DNA of 64,000 bases, taken from positions 34,634,556 through 34,698,555 of the forward strand of contig OY754972.1 in assembly GCA_963576475.1 (NCBI GenBank). Reading direction: 5' to 3'. Positions 21,913 to 33,289 of this stretch are shown in pieces. The notes beneath the pieces were generated by a model. It worked only from the letters and a program-made list of their open reading frames with translations, searched no databases and was not told the DNA's origin. Source of the DNA: Molanna angustata. Its lineage: Eukaryota; Arthropoda; Insecta; Trichoptera; Molannidae. Position numbers and translations under genes: made by a program. Position 1 is the stretch's first letter. Each line of letters begins with the position of its first letter.

Positions 21913-22837
21913 TTTAAAAATAAACTTTAATTCATACCTGCATTGTATTTAAAAAAATTAATACAATTCAATCAATATTCAGTCGAATCGATAATTTAGA
22001 ACCCAAGTGACCAGATTTTTTTCATATTATCAAGAGTTCAAAATATAGCACAAATAATTAAGAGGGAGGAAGGAAAACATTCAAGTGAAGGAGAATTTTA
22101 CTAATAAAAGTCAATAAGTATATCTTCATATTCTAAACAATGTGATCTTTATTTAAAAATTACCATTATATCATTATTCCGGTTAGTTTCTGGCAAATAA
22201 CTTGAGAATTTAAGTCATGTAGTAGAGCGGTTAGCACATATAGGTCAACCAAGCAAAAAAAAACACAAATATGCGCACTCCAAGTGATGTACTTACTCAA
22301 GTTATTTGCCGCTAACTTTACATCTATAATATAATTACTGTACGCCACATTTTTTCGTCCTTCAACGGATCGCCAGTGAAATAATTTTTCCTTAAACAAT
22401 TTTCGCGTTCGAAATTTTATATAAAATAAAAAATTAATTGATGCGAAAAAGTACAAATTAATTGTTTAAAATGTATTTTCTGCATAAATTGTCAATATTA
22501 TTGTTTAAAAAGGAATTTTAAACATTCAGAATAAATTTTAACCGTAATAATCTGCGGAATATCCATTTTCAATACTGACAACATTGCTTTCAATGTCATA
22601 ATAATACACAAAAAGATGACAGGCAATCTTTTCGTTTAATCGCATTATTTAATTATATATATATGTATAATTTATCATTATTATTATATTATTATAAAAA
22701 GATATTCAGTCTTAGCTGTTGTGTACTGTTCTAAATGATATTTCGAATGTACATTCAAATTATCATATCATATATAATCAGGTTTGTAATTTCAAACGTA
22801 CACATTTCATTCAGACATTGTCGAAAATATTTTTTTT
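21913..22837. other. AT-rich stretch, no gene seen
   Basis: Short frames on both strands show no domain. Confidence 0.3.
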
Positions 22838-23389
22838 TTATAATTTCTGCATTTTTACTATAAAAAATGCTGTGTTATTACTTGATTTCAACGTTTTCTC
22901 CGAAGGAAGTCTGCGTGAGTCGTCTCTTGTATTGATACAGTGTGGTCTCTTTTCGATTTCTATTGCTTCTCTATATATTCGTTGCGTCTCTCTGTTAAGT
23001 CGTACCAGTGTTTTTGCGTTATCAAAATCTATCTTGTGTCCTTCTGTCATTGCATGTACTGCAAGGGTGGATTGTATTTTCTTTCGAGATATGTCCACCT
23101 TATGCTCCGCTAGTCTGGCTTCTATGCGGCGATTGGTTCTGCCGATGTAGACGCCGTCGCACGACCCACATGGTACTTCGTAGATACCTTGATTTTCATG
23201 AGGCACGGTTGTTTTTACGTTACGCAAGTCTTCTATTATTTTTGTGTTAGTCCCGAAGATTGTATTTATTTGTTTGGGTCGTAAGTTTCTTGCTATGGCG
23301 TCTGTAGTGCCGCGTATATATGGCAAAAATGCAGTCGCCCAGTATACTTTGCGCTCTTTTTTATCTTCGGGATTGCAGTTGAGTGCCAT
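22838..23389 (-). pseudogene. Penelope-like retroelement, GIY-YIG endonuclease end
   Basis: A - strand frame of about 183 codons encodes the C-terminal part of a Penelope-like element. A short piece before the endonuclease ([20 protein letters not shown]) resembles the linker after the reverse transcriptase. The GIY-YIG module then follows: [27 protein letters not shown], with a later Glu in [11 protein letters not shown]. Such enzymes nick DNA for target-primed insertion. The reverse transcriptase is missing: upstream the frame runs straight into the (AT)n array. A hammerhead-like motif of the same family lies beyond the array at 23761-23802. Confidence 0.75.
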
Positions 23390-23393
23390 ACGG

Positions 23394-23704
<311 letters not shown>

Positions 23705-23760
23705 TATCCGTTTCTCGGGTACTCCGCGTCGTGTTCGTTTGGTTTCTGGTGAAACCTTGT

Positions 23761-23802
23761 CTTCGACGTTTCAGCCGTACGTTGACGGCCATCCTCAGGA
23801 AG
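23761..23802 (-). ncRNA. Hammerhead ribozyme-like motif of a Penelope-like element
   Basis: On the - strand the order is CUUC, CUGAGGA, a stem GGCCGU-caacgu-ACGGCU (after one unpaired U), GAAA, CGUC, GAAG. This gives helix I (CUUC/GAAG), the CUGANGA core, helix II of six pairs with one G-U, the GAAA core and a GUC cleavage site with a minimal helix III. Minimal type I hammerheads of this form are known from Penelope-like retroelements. The neighbouring GIY-YIG domain on the same strand supports the assignment. Confidence 0.6.
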
Positions 23803-24286
23803 TCAGGTGCTTCGTCTGTAGTCTCTGGCTGCGGCGAGGAGGGTTGGACCAACCCTTTTCGGCAGAACATCGTAACCGCCATTTTAGCGAAAATGGGCTT
23901 TATGCATATAAGTAACCAATACTTGTTGACTCAGAGTTTAGTCTGACAAACAAGTAAATCGGAGTAACGGCGACGGAAATATAGTTCGAATACATTTTAT
24001 CGTAAACTTTTTTCAAACATTTAAGGTATAGGTAAAACATCGTATACGACGATCGTAATTATCGTAAACTCCTGCAGTTGGTACTTAGTTAAGTGTAAGC
24101 GCCCAGACTTGGCGCATACGATAAAATGCTCCAATGTCTTCTCTATGCTATTATGATGAATGAAATCATGTATAGACAAGTCAAAATGCTTTTTGTATTG
24201 ACAGAAACAGCCACATTTTTATTGTGCTCTGTGTTTTTATTTCTTAATTAATTATCTGGTGAAAATTAATAACTGTAATAATTGCA

Positions 24287-25427
24287 ATGGATCAATTAAA
24301 GGTAAGTTGTACATTTTTTTAAATGTTTGTTTCCCCAATGCTATTTATATCACGCACTTTATACCTGTATATTAAATGTATTTATTAAATGTATTAAATA
24401 TATCTTTATTAAATGTATTTTTTTGTGGAAAATTATAACTAATATTAAAAATCAGGTTTATAGTTTAATATTCTTAGGGTTATTATGAATAATGTTTGTT
24501 TATTTGGATAGAATGTACCATCATAATAAAAGAATTAGTATTCAGAATTGATCTAAAGATGCTGTACCTATATACTATTATTCTACAATAGGTACTTATT
24601 TATACTTGACATTTTTATTTTAAAATATTTTATGGCTGTCAATATAGTAAATAAATAAATCATTTATTTTTCAGCTTAAAGGACTAATTTCTTCTCGTTC
24701 GCAGAGAATGGTTGAAATGGCAAAAGATATTTGTCACAATAATACTGGAACCAAAGATATTATTCCAGAAGGATGTTCAATTATTATAGAAAACAATATT
24801 TCAACACACGAAAATTATATTGTGGACGTAAACAGAATCAATATTTTATCTGAGACAACAGGTGAGTTTTTGAAACCACTTGTTGACTACAGTGATAGTT
24901 CTGATGAAGATCAGCGACAGAATACCACTAGAAATAGTACATTTATTACTACAGGAAGCGAAAGCGATCTAGATTTTCAATGGTCGGATGAATCATGGGT
25001 TCCGAATCCTAGTGATTTAAACCATAGCACCAGTAGTGACGATCTAAGTACTGAAACAAGACTAAATATTGGTGAAGCAGGGATCAGAAAACCAAAGATA
25101 GTGGCAAAAAGAATCAGGCAAAGGCATGAAAAATGTACAGGAAAAAATAAATCAGTGAAGCCTAATCCTTGTGCTGGAAAAAAATGTGGAAATGATTGCA
25201 TCAATAAATTTACAAACGATGATCGGACCAATATTCATAATTTCTACTGGGGGATGGCGAGTTTGGATAGACAAAAATCTTGGCTTTTAAGTTGTGTAGA
25301 AGAAAAAACTGTAAAACGTAAAAGAGTAACTAATGAAAGTAGGCGAAATATTACATATGATTATTATATAAATTGGAATCAAGATAAACAAAAAGTCTGC
25401 CAACAGTACTTATGCCGAAGACGTTAG
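24287..25427 (+). CDS. DUF7869-like putative transposase, N-terminal part (two exons)
   Basis: Exon 1 is five codons (ATG at 24287 to 24301), followed by a GTAAGT donor. The intron ends in TTTTTCAG at 24674, and exon 2 (24675) continues in phase 0 through 25427. The protein has an acidic Ser-rich stretch (DYSDSSDEDQ, SSDDLSTE), a basic stretch with likely nuclear targeting (KIVAKRIRQRHEK), and a Cys cluster (NPCAGKKCGNDC). DDRTNIHNFYWGMASLD and a KRKRVTNESRR motif follow. The same order occurs in 52187-53197, so this is a conserved N-terminal region. The frame ends in CRRR-stop, overlapping the next frame by 16 bases. The homologous protein would continue in that next frame, so a one-base frameshift is likely. 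Confidence 0.6.
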
Positions 25428-26839
25428 ATATTTCTCAAATGACACTCCGATATACAGTTCAAAACAGAGTACACGGTATCCCTAAACCTGATGGACGTGG
25501 ACGGCATGAACCTAGCAATAAAACAAATCCAGTAAAAATTGAAGCTTTAAAAGAGTATATTAAGAAATTGCCCGCAGTTAGTTCTCACTATTGCAGAAAC
25601 AGGAGTCAGAAAAAATACCTACCAAATGAATTTCGTGATCTTTCTAATCTATATAGAATTTACACAAAGCACTTTGTTTCAACTGACCAAGAAAATTTAA
25701 TACTCAGTCCATCGGTGTTTCGAAAAATTTTCATAAATGATTTTAACATAGGTTTTCATAAACCCAAAAAAGACAAATGTACATATTGCGAGAAAGTGAA
25801 AAATTCTTCATCGGAACAACATTCCTTGATTGTTGCAAGCGAGCAATACAAAAAACATATTTTAGATAAAGAGGAATGCAAAAGGCATTTTTTGAGTGAT
25901 CAAAATATTCATGATAGAGATCCCCGTTCACTCTGTGTAACTTTTGATTTACAAAAGGTGTTAAACACGCCTCATGGGGATAGTGTAAATTTATATTATA
26001 CCCGAAAATATGCCTATTACAACGAAAGCATTTACGAAAGTGGGACGAAGGTTGGTTACTGCTATTTGTGGGAGGAAGCCAATGGAAAACGTGGATGCAA
26101 TGAGATTTGTACAATTATGTACTTGTATTTGAAAAATTTAGATGATTCACAGAAATATGACAACATCTTACTCTACTGCGATAGTTGCTCTGGTCAGAAT
26201 AAAAATAGAGCAATGTTGGCAATGATGTCAAATTTTCTGAAAAGCAGCTCATGTATCACTACAATTAGGATAACATATCTTTTACCTGGCCACACAATGA
26301 TGCCAGTCGATTCCATACATGCGACAATTGAATCATTCGTTAGGCGAAGAGTGATTTGGGCACCCTCTGAGTGGCCAACAATTATAGCCAACTCGAGGAT
26401 CAATCCAGAAAACTACAAAACAGTAATTTTATCGCATACCGAATTCAAAGACTGGAAATCATTCTCAACATATTATTTGCCTTCAAAAATTAAAATAAAA
26501 TTTTCTGATTTGAGAAGTGCAACGTTCAAAAGAGGAACTATTGATTTAAAGTTTGGTTACTTTGAAGACAGTGAGGTAACATCCATCAATTTAGATCAGA
26601 TCCCAACGACCCGAAACACCGCAATATTAATAGAACACGGTCCTAAAACATTATACGAAAACAAAATCAAAATCAATGAAGCAAAGTATCGTGATTTGGT
26701 GACGTTATGCGATAAAGGCATAATTCCTGAACGATACAGATCTGAATATTTGTTATTGAATCATTGTTCTAGTTTACCCGATACACTGCCAGAATCTGAC
26801 GAAGAAGACATTGCCACCCAGAACTCCGATGAAAACTAA
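25412..26839 (+). CDS. DUF7869-like putative transposase, catalytic part
   Basis: A frame of 475 codons. SSHYCRNRSQKKYL is followed by a CxxC in PKKDKCTYCEKVK. Acidic residues then fit an RNase-H-like fold: Asp179 in VTFDLQ, Asp257 in LLYCDSCSGQNKNR, Asp300 in GHTMMPVDSIHATIE and Glu307 in the same run. The second copy (53211-54416) keeps these residues with near-equal spacing (77/41/7 against 78/43/7). Proteins with DSCSGQNKN and GHT..D motifs are widespread in insects as uncharacterised DUF7869-like proteins. Relation to Sola-type transposases is my inference. The C-terminal tail is acidic. The ATG at 25412 is probably not a true start; it is simply the reading frame after a shift. An LTR element starts 21 bases after the stop. 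Confidence 0.6.
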   Translation: MPKTLDISQMTLRYTVQNRVHGIPKPDGRGRHEPSNKTNPVKIEALKEYIKKLPAVSSHYCRNRSQKKYLPNEFRDLSNLYRIYTKHFVSTDQENLILSPSVFRKIFINDFNIGFHKPKKDKCTYCEKVKNSSSEQHSLIVASEQYKKHILDKEECKRHFLSDQNIHDRDPRSLCVTFDLQKVLNTPHGDSVNLYYTRKYAYYNESIYESGTKVGYCYLWEEANGKRGCNEICTIMYLYLKNLDDSQKYDNILLYCDSCSGQNKNRAMLAMMSNFLKSSSCITTIRITYLLPGHTMMPVDSIHATIESFVRRRVIWAPSEWPTIIANSRINPENYKTVILSHTEFKDWKSFSTYYLPSKIKIKFSDLRSATFKRGTIDLKFGYFEDSEVTSINLDQIPTTRNTAILIEHGPKTLYENKIKINEAKYRDLVTLCDKGIIPERYRSEYLLLNHCSSLPDTLPESDEEDIATQNSDEN

Positions 26840-26859
26840 GATTATGATTACCTACTATT

Positions 26860-27009
26860 TGTTAGGAATTCAATTTTATTGTTGTATGGAGACGAGAGAT
26901 AGAAAAATGGCGGGCGTATGGTGAGACGTCATATATAGTGGTGGTGTTTTATTTTGTATTCTTAGTGAAATAAAAGGCGTTAAACAATATAAAAGGCGAT
27001 TATTTAATA
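26860..27009 (+). repeat. 5' LTR of Ty3/gypsy element
   Basis: 150 bases from TGTTAGGAATTC to TTATTTAATA, identical to 31911-32060. It is flanked on the outside by TATT (26856-26859), matching TATT after the 3' LTR (32061-32064), a likely 4-bp target duplication. A primer-binding-like TTCAGAAGCGGGAT follows at once. Confidence 0.9.
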
Positions 27010-27293
27010 TTTCAGAAGCGGGATAACTTGAATAAAGCTATAATAATAAAACCAAACAAGTGAAAATCGGAGATATTGGCGAAAAATAATTATTCGTCTT
27101 CGGAAAAAAAGAGCGGTTGAAATTGGAAGGAAAGACGCGCATATTTCGATGAAAAGTGTCGAAAACTCGCATGTTAACATTGTGTTGAATAAAAATAGGA
27201 CTATATTCGAGTGAATTGACATATTTCGTGGTGAAAAAGTGATAATCGATTTTGTTGAACTGTTGCGTCAGTCGCATAACCTCAATCTTCAAT

Positions 27294-30200
27294 ATGGCGT
27301 GTTCGGAGGAAATTGTTTGTGAAGCGGACGTAAATGAATATTCTGAGGAGATGGTCAGAAATATAATTGGTGTACAGGTGCCAAATGCTCGTGAATCCGA
27401 TACTTCAAATAATGTAATTATGAAAACTCTCATAGAACAGCAGAAAGTATTGATGCGATTGTTGGAAAATCAAAGTAGTAATGGAAAGGATAAATCGTAT
27501 CATATTATGCCGGACTTCAATAAACAAATTGTTAAATTCACGAGGAAAGAGAGTCCTGAGGATGCAGAAAATTGGCTGAACACTCTTATTGGAATCTCAA
27601 ACATTCATGGGTGGCCAGATGAATTTAAATTTGAGACAGTGAGGATAAATCTTGACGGGGCGGCGAAGTTTTGGTTTAGCGGGAGAAATTTAAAAAGTTG
27701 GACTGACTTTGAGACGGAGTTCAGAGCTACGTTCACGCGAGCAGGCAGTGTTGTGGATAAGTGGAAGTTAGCCTCTTCCCGGTTACAAGCTAAAAATGAA
27801 GATGTGGCGACATATTTTCATGAGAAATCATATTTGTGCAGATCCATCAATCTTAACTTCATGGACATGAAAATAATGATTATAGAAGGCTTATGGTCCA
27901 AGGACCTGGCTCACTATTTGTTGGCACGTTATCACACAGAAGAAAATCAATTGTATCAGGATATCATGGCTTTCGAAAGAACAAACCTAAATAGACTGGA
28001 GAGAATTAAAACAGTTACTCGACCGATGTGGCGAAAGGATGATCGTATACAGGTGAAAACAGAAAATCAGCCTTTTGCGGAAAATTATAATTCAAGGTAT
28101 AACCTGAAACCAATAGCAACACCAAACTCAGTCCGAAATAACAACAATTCTATCAAAAATAGCAGTGCTCCAGTAAAGTGCTTCAACTGTGGTGATTGGG
28201 GACACATTTCCAGAGACTGTGCCAGACCAAAGAAGAGTAATATCTGTTACAAATGTAAAAATACAGGCCATATTCAAGCCAACTGCCCGGAGAGCAGAGA
28301 AATAAAGGAGTCCTTAGTGACGTCAGCAAAACAAAGCCGGAGCTGTGAAAAGTATGTGAAGGAGGCGAAAATAAATGGTCACATTGTAGAGTGCTTTATT
28401 GATACTGGAAGTAGTGATTGTTTAATGAAGGCGTCCGTGGCCTTGCGCATTAGGAGTAATGTGAAGTTCTGTGACACACCTATATTTGGGATTGGCGAAG
28501 GGCCTCAGTGCAACGCTCTTGGCGTTACCTGCTTAGACGTTGATGTCGAGAATACGGTGGTGCATGGTGTAAATGTAATTATCGTACCAGATAATTGTCA
28601 GCCTTATGATCTAATTATTGGGCGATCGTGGACAGATTCGCCGGATGTCGCATACATTAAAGTAAAGAACACTCTTAGATTCGGTCATTTTGAAGAATAC
28701 CCATTTAAAAACCTTTGTGTTGAAGTGGATAATGTTGAGAAGATAATAGTGAATCGTGATTCTCAAATAAAATCGCAAGAGCTTGAATTGATAGATGCTC
28801 GAATTAATTGTTTGCAAATTCAAATACCTGTGTACAATTACAGTCAGGATCATCAGTATCTGAAAGAAGGACAAGTGCTCGAGAGAATGATTGCTACACC
28901 AGATTATGTTAGTTCCGAAAGAGCAATAAGTGTTAGCAAAAATAGGCTTGAACATAATGATTTAAAAATTTCAAACTATCTTACTACCAGTGAACGTGAT
29001 TCTTTGATGGACTTATTGAACGAGTATCGTTGTTGCTTTGCCTTTGATATTTCGGAGATTGGATGCACAGACAAGTGGGAGGTGGATATCAAAGTGCAAC
29101 CTGACTCAAAACCTGTGTATTCAAAACCTTATAAAGCTTCTTGGCCAGAGAGACAGCAAATGAAGAATATTATTGGCGAATGGAGAGAACAAGGGATAGT
29201 GGAGGATACCAAGTCACCTTATGGAAGCCCAGTGTTACTTGTGAAAAAGAAGTCAGGAGAAGCACGCTTAGTTGTTGATTTTAGGAGACTGAACCAACAA
29301 ACAATCAAACAACCGTTCCCATTGCCAAACATAGATGACCTCGTCGAACATCTGTCCGAATGCAAACTCTTTACCATACTGGATCTTGCCCATGGTTTTC
29401 TACAGTTGCCATTGTCTGGGGAATCGAAGGAGAAAACGGCATTCGTCACACCTGATGAAACTGGCCAATTTACGAGAATGGTTTTTGGGCTCATGAATGC
29501 CCCGTATGAATTTAGGCGTCTTATGCATATAGTTTTGGGACCCTTGAAGAATACTGTAGCGATATGTTATATGGATGATCTTCTGATACCCGCTAAAAAT
29601 GTGAGTGATATGCTGATCAGATTGCGGCAAGTGTTAAAGGCATTGAAGGCTGCTAATTTAACATTGAAACCATCCAAATGCGAATTCATGATGTCAAAAG
29701 TAACTTATTTGGGGTATGAAATATCTGGAGAGGGAATTTCACCCGGTAATGATAAGCTAAATGCAATAATGGAGTTTCCAATACCTCGAAATGTTCATGA
29801 TGTACGTAGATTTATGGGGCTTACGAGCTTCTTCCGAAGATTCATACCAAATTATAGTAGGATAGCCGAACCCATTACAAGGCTTACCAAAAAGTTTGAA
29901 AAATTTTGTTGGAATACTGATCAACAGAACGCCTTTGATAAATTGACGAGTCATCTCACTTCCAAACCAGTATTGAAATTATTTAATCCTAGGTGTTACA
30001 CGGAGCTGCATACTGATGCTTCAGCATCTGGTCTTGGAGGAATGTTACTGCAACGGGGGAATGATGGGTTGATGCACCTGATTTATTGCATCAGTAAAAA
30101 GACTTCAGACGTAGAAAGAAATTACCATTCCAGCAAGTTAGAATTGATGGCGATAGTGTGGTGCCTTGATTGCTTGAGAGCAATATTAATCGGGATACAT

Positions 30201-31811
30201 GTAGTTGTGGTGACTGATTGCCAAGCTTTGGTTTACATGAACACTATGAGAACCAAAAATTCCCAAATTGCGAGATGGTTTGATCTGGTTCAGGAGTATG
30301 ATATAGAGATCAAACATCGACCTGGAGAAAAGATGGCTCATGTTGATGCCTTAAGTAGGGGACCCGTTGGTGAATCGGGAGACACATTTGAGGATATAAT
30401 GGATACCAGAGTCGAGTTATTTACAGCTATGAATGAAGAAGACTATGTCGTAGCAATGCAGAATACAGACCCGGAGGTGAAACAGATAATAGATGACATA
30501 AATACTGATAGAAATATTACAAAAACTAAAGATTACAAATTGATGAATGGAATGTTGTACAGACGCATAAAAATAGATGGTGATGGAGAAAAATATCTGT
30601 GGTTCGTTCCGAAAAATATGAGGAAAAGTATAGTTGTAAAGTTCCATGATATGCAAGGACACTTTTCTCTAGAAAGGACTGTAAAAAAAATCCAGGAGAA
30701 ATACTATTTCCCCTACATGCGACGTTATGTTAGATACCACATAAAAATTTGTCCAGAATGTACGCTTTATAAGGTTCCTAGGGGAAGGCAGGCAGGAGAA
30801 TTACATCCTATTATTCCTGGTGGGAGACCCTTTGAAACAATTCATCTCGATCATTTAGGACCCTTTGTGAAGAGTTCGAGGAGGAACAGTTTTCTACTGG
30901 TGCTGGTGGACAGTCTAACAAAGTATGTCAAGCTGTATCCTACAAAGGATACTTCAACCAACCAAGTTTTGAAGAATTTAGTTAAGTTTACCTTGTTGCA
31001 TGGATTACCAAACCGAATCATAACAGATCGAGGATCTTGTTTTACCTCAAAAAATTTTGAAGACTATTGTGCCATCAATGGAATTAGTCATAACCTTATC
31101 TCGGTGAGACACCCACAAGCTAATGGACAGGTAGAGAGAGTAAATTCAACAGTACTCCCAGTGATACAATCTTGTATGAAATCGGAGAAATCTTGGGATG
31201 ATGCTATAGAAGAAGTAGAATGTCATTTGAACAATGCAGTCAACAAGACGACCGGACGAACACCATTTCAGGCATTGTATGGATATTTACCCAAATTAAC
31301 TGATGGAGCTATCAGAAAAATTACTGACTTAGGTGAAATAAGTTATGAAAATCCAATCGAGATTCAGGATGAGATACGAAAGAAAATACTTGAAGAACAC
31401 GAGAAATGGAAGAAGACATATAATAAAAAACATTATTCCGGAAGCAAATATGAAGTAGGAGAAGTCGTGTTTCTGAAGAGACCACCTGAAAACACTGGAT
31501 ATTCGACAAAATTACAACCAAAGTATAGAGGACCTCTAGTTGTCACTGAAGTACTGCCAGGAGACACATATCGAATTGCTTCTTTAAGAAATGAAAAAGG
31601 ATACCTGTATGCTACTACCGCCCATATTTCAAATTTGAAGAGCTTTGGAACAAAGGAGAATGCAGATGGCGAAGACGGAATGGAAGTTCCTCAAGAATAC
31701 CTCGGAATTGGAGATCACAAAGTTAAAGGTTCAGATGATACAACACACGAAGAGGAAACCGAAGAGGAAGAACCTATTCGACGAGCTCGCACTAAGAAGA
31801 TACCTAGATGA
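27294..31811 (+). CDS. Ty3/gypsy gag-pol polyprotein, single intact frame
   Basis: The first ATG with a good context is at 27294; it gives 1,505 residues. In order: a gag-like region (PEDAENWLNTLIGISN, GAAKFWFSGRNLKSW); two CCHC knuckles (CFNCGDWGHISRDC near 296, CYKCKNTGHIQANC near 318); protease Asp370 in DTGSSD; reverse transcriptase with YMDD at 759; RNase H Asp908 in HTDAS; integrase zinc region from His1118; integrase catalytic Asp1186, Asp1245 and Glu1281 (D,D35E). A GPLVVTEVLPGDTYR box like the GPY/F module follows. The tail is acidic then basic. There is no env-like frame after pol. The intact frame and identical LTRs indicate a recent, possibly active copy. Clade is probably near mdg3, with low certainty. 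Confidence 0.95.
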   Translation: MACSEEIVCEADVNEYSEEMVRNIIGVQVPNARESDTSNNVIMKTLIEQQKVLMRLLENQSSNGKDKSYHIMPDFNKQIVKFTRKESPEDAENWLNTLIGISNIHGWPDEFKFETVRINLDGAAKFWFSGRNLKSWTDFETEFRATFTRAGSVVDKWKLASSRLQAKNEDVATYFHEKSYLCRSINLNFMDMKIMIIEGLWSKDLAHYLLARYHTEENQLYQDIMAFERTNLNRLERIKTVTRPMWRKDDRIQVKTENQPFAENYNSRYNLKPIATPNSVRNNNNSIKNSSAPVKCFNCGDWGHISRDCARPKKSNICYKCKNTGHIQANCPESREIKESLVTSAKQSRSCEKYVKEAKINGHIVECFIDTGSSDCLMKASVALRIRSNVKFCDTPIFGIGEGPQCNALGVTCLDVDVENTVVHGVNVIIVPDNCQPYDLIIGRSWTDSPDVAYIKVKNTLRFGHFEEYPFKNLCVEVDNVEKIIVNRDSQIKSQELELIDARINCLQIQIPVYNYSQDHQYLKEGQVLERMIATPDYVSSERAISVSKNRLEHNDLKISNYLTTSERDSLMDLLNEYRCCFAFDISEIGCTDKWEVDIKVQPDSKPVYSKPYKASWPERQQMKNIIGEWREQGIVEDTKSPYGSPVLLVKKKSGEARLVVDFRRLNQQTIKQPFPLPNIDDLVEHLSECKLFTILDLAHGFLQLPLSGESKEKTAFVTPDETGQFTRMVFGLMNAPYEFRRLMHIVLGPLKNTVAICYMDDLLIPAKNVSDMLIRLRQVLKALKAANLTLKPSKCEFMMSKVTYLGYEISGEGISPGNDKLNAIMEFPIPRNVHDVRRFMGLTSFFRRFIPNYSRIAEPITRLTKKFEKFCWNTDQQNAFDKLTSHLTSKPVLKLFNPRCYTELHTDASASGLGGMLLQRGNDGLMHLIYCISKKTSDVERNYHSSKLELMAIVWCLDCLRAILIGIHVVVVTDCQALVYMNTMRTKNSQIARWFDLVQEYDIEIKHRPGEKMAHVDALSRGPVGESGDTFEDIMDTRVELFTAMNEEDYVVAMQNTDPEVKQIIDDINTDRNITKTKDYKLMNGMLYRRIKIDGDGEKYLWFVPKNMRKSIVVKFHDMQGHFSLERTVKKIQEKYYFPYMRRYVRYHIKICPECTLYKVPRGRQAGELHPIIPGGRPFETIHLDHLGPFVKSSRRNSFLLVLVDSLTKYVKLYPTKDTSTNQVLKNLVKFTLLHGLPNRIITDRGSCFTSKNFEDYCAINGISHNLISVRHPQANGQVERVNSTVLPVIQSCMKSEKSWDDAIEEVECHLNNAVNKTTGRTPFQALYGYLPKLTDGAIRKITDLGEISYENPIEIQDEIRKKILEEHEKWKKTYNKKHYSGSKYEVGEVVFLKRPPENTGYSTKLQPKYRGPLVVTEVLPGDTYRIASLRNEKGYLYATTAHISNLKSFGTKENADGEDGMEVPQEYLGIGDHKVKGSDDTTHEEETEEEEPIRRARTKKIPR

Positions 31812-31910
31812 TTATATTAGATAGACCTTTAGTTTAAGTTTTATTTGTTTGTATGGGAAAACCTTTAGTGTGACTGTGAGATCTGATAGTTGAACTCAGT
31901 GATGGCCGGA

Positions 31911-32060
31911 TGTTAGGAATTCAATTTTATTGTTGTATGGAGACGAGAGATAGAAAAATGGCGGGCGTATGGTGAGACGTCATATATAGTGGTGGTGTTT
32001 TATTTTGTATTCTTAGTGAAATAAAAGGCGTTAAACAATATAAAAGGCGATTATTTAATA
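31911..32060 (+). repeat. 3' LTR of Ty3/gypsy element
   Basis: Identical to the 5' LTR over 150 bases. The purine tract before it is weak (GATGGCCGGA). It is followed by the TATT target copy. Confidence 0.9.
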
Positions 32061-32064
32061 TATT

Positions 32065-32755
32065 TTTCTTTATTATTCCTTTTTTAGTTATAGTAACTTT
32101 TTTGTTATTTTATTATAAACGTACACAAGTAGGTACTTGATCTTAATTGTATTGATAATTCTATTTTTATCAAAAAGTCATCTATGTAATTTGTATCTCA
32201 TATTTTTGTTTGATTGATTTTGCAACAATGTTGTACCTTCATACATACGTGTGTATATTATACTAATTATTCTGTTTTTTATATTATAACTACCTAATGT
32301 TTGCAAAAATTGTCTTGTCTAATTTGTATTAATTATAATTTTATTTTTTAATAATGCTATTTACTTAACTTTTATTTTTTTAATTGTTAATTATTTTAAC
32401 AACAATGCATGTGGTTGTACTTATGTACTTTTACTATCCTTAACGAATTGTAATAATGTTTGTGTCTTCTCTTTAACAGTATTTGGGATAACAATTAATT
32501 TTATCTGTACCATTAATCCTCTTTTAACAATTAAATGTGCTTGTATTTGGTAATAAAACCTACCTTTCTTATAGAATTTCGTCCTTTATTTACCATGAAC
32601 TAACTTTAATTAGAAAATCGGAGGCTAATAATGCTATTTCAAATGTTTAAATCGGTGGTTACAATGTTTTGCCTGTCTATAGGTCTGTCACTTACTAATC
32701 CATTATCATATTGAAAATAAGGTAAATGACAAGTACTGATCGACTGATAGGTATG
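32065..32755. other. Non-coding 3' part of DNA transposon 1
   Basis: AT-rich, no gene. It is what lay downstream of the transposase stop before the LTR element inserted; an AATAAA-type signal (TAATAAAACC at about 32551) could end its transcript. Confidence 0.4.
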
Positions 32756-32954
32756 CAAAACATCGTAACCGCCAAATTAAACAGTTTAATTCAATTTAGG
32801 ATAAAACTTTGCAAACAGTATTATCAGTATTTAAACTGTTGACTTATATTCGAAATTTCAGATCAATAGCTCTATAAACAACAATTTAAAGTATAAAAAT
32901 GCGCCTCCTGAAAAATTTACTTTTGACGGTTACGATGCTCTGCCGTAAAGGGTT

Positions 32955-33289
<335 letters not shown>

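Noticed and set aside
22166..22456. - strand frame of 96 codons
   Set aside because: No domain, ordinary length for AT-rich non-coding DNA here.
27252..27293. Upstream extension of gag-pol
   Set aside because: Needs a TTG start; the first ATG is at 27294.
31812..31910. env gene after pol
   Set aside because: Only 99 bases lie between the pol stop and the 3' LTR, so no envelope gene fits.
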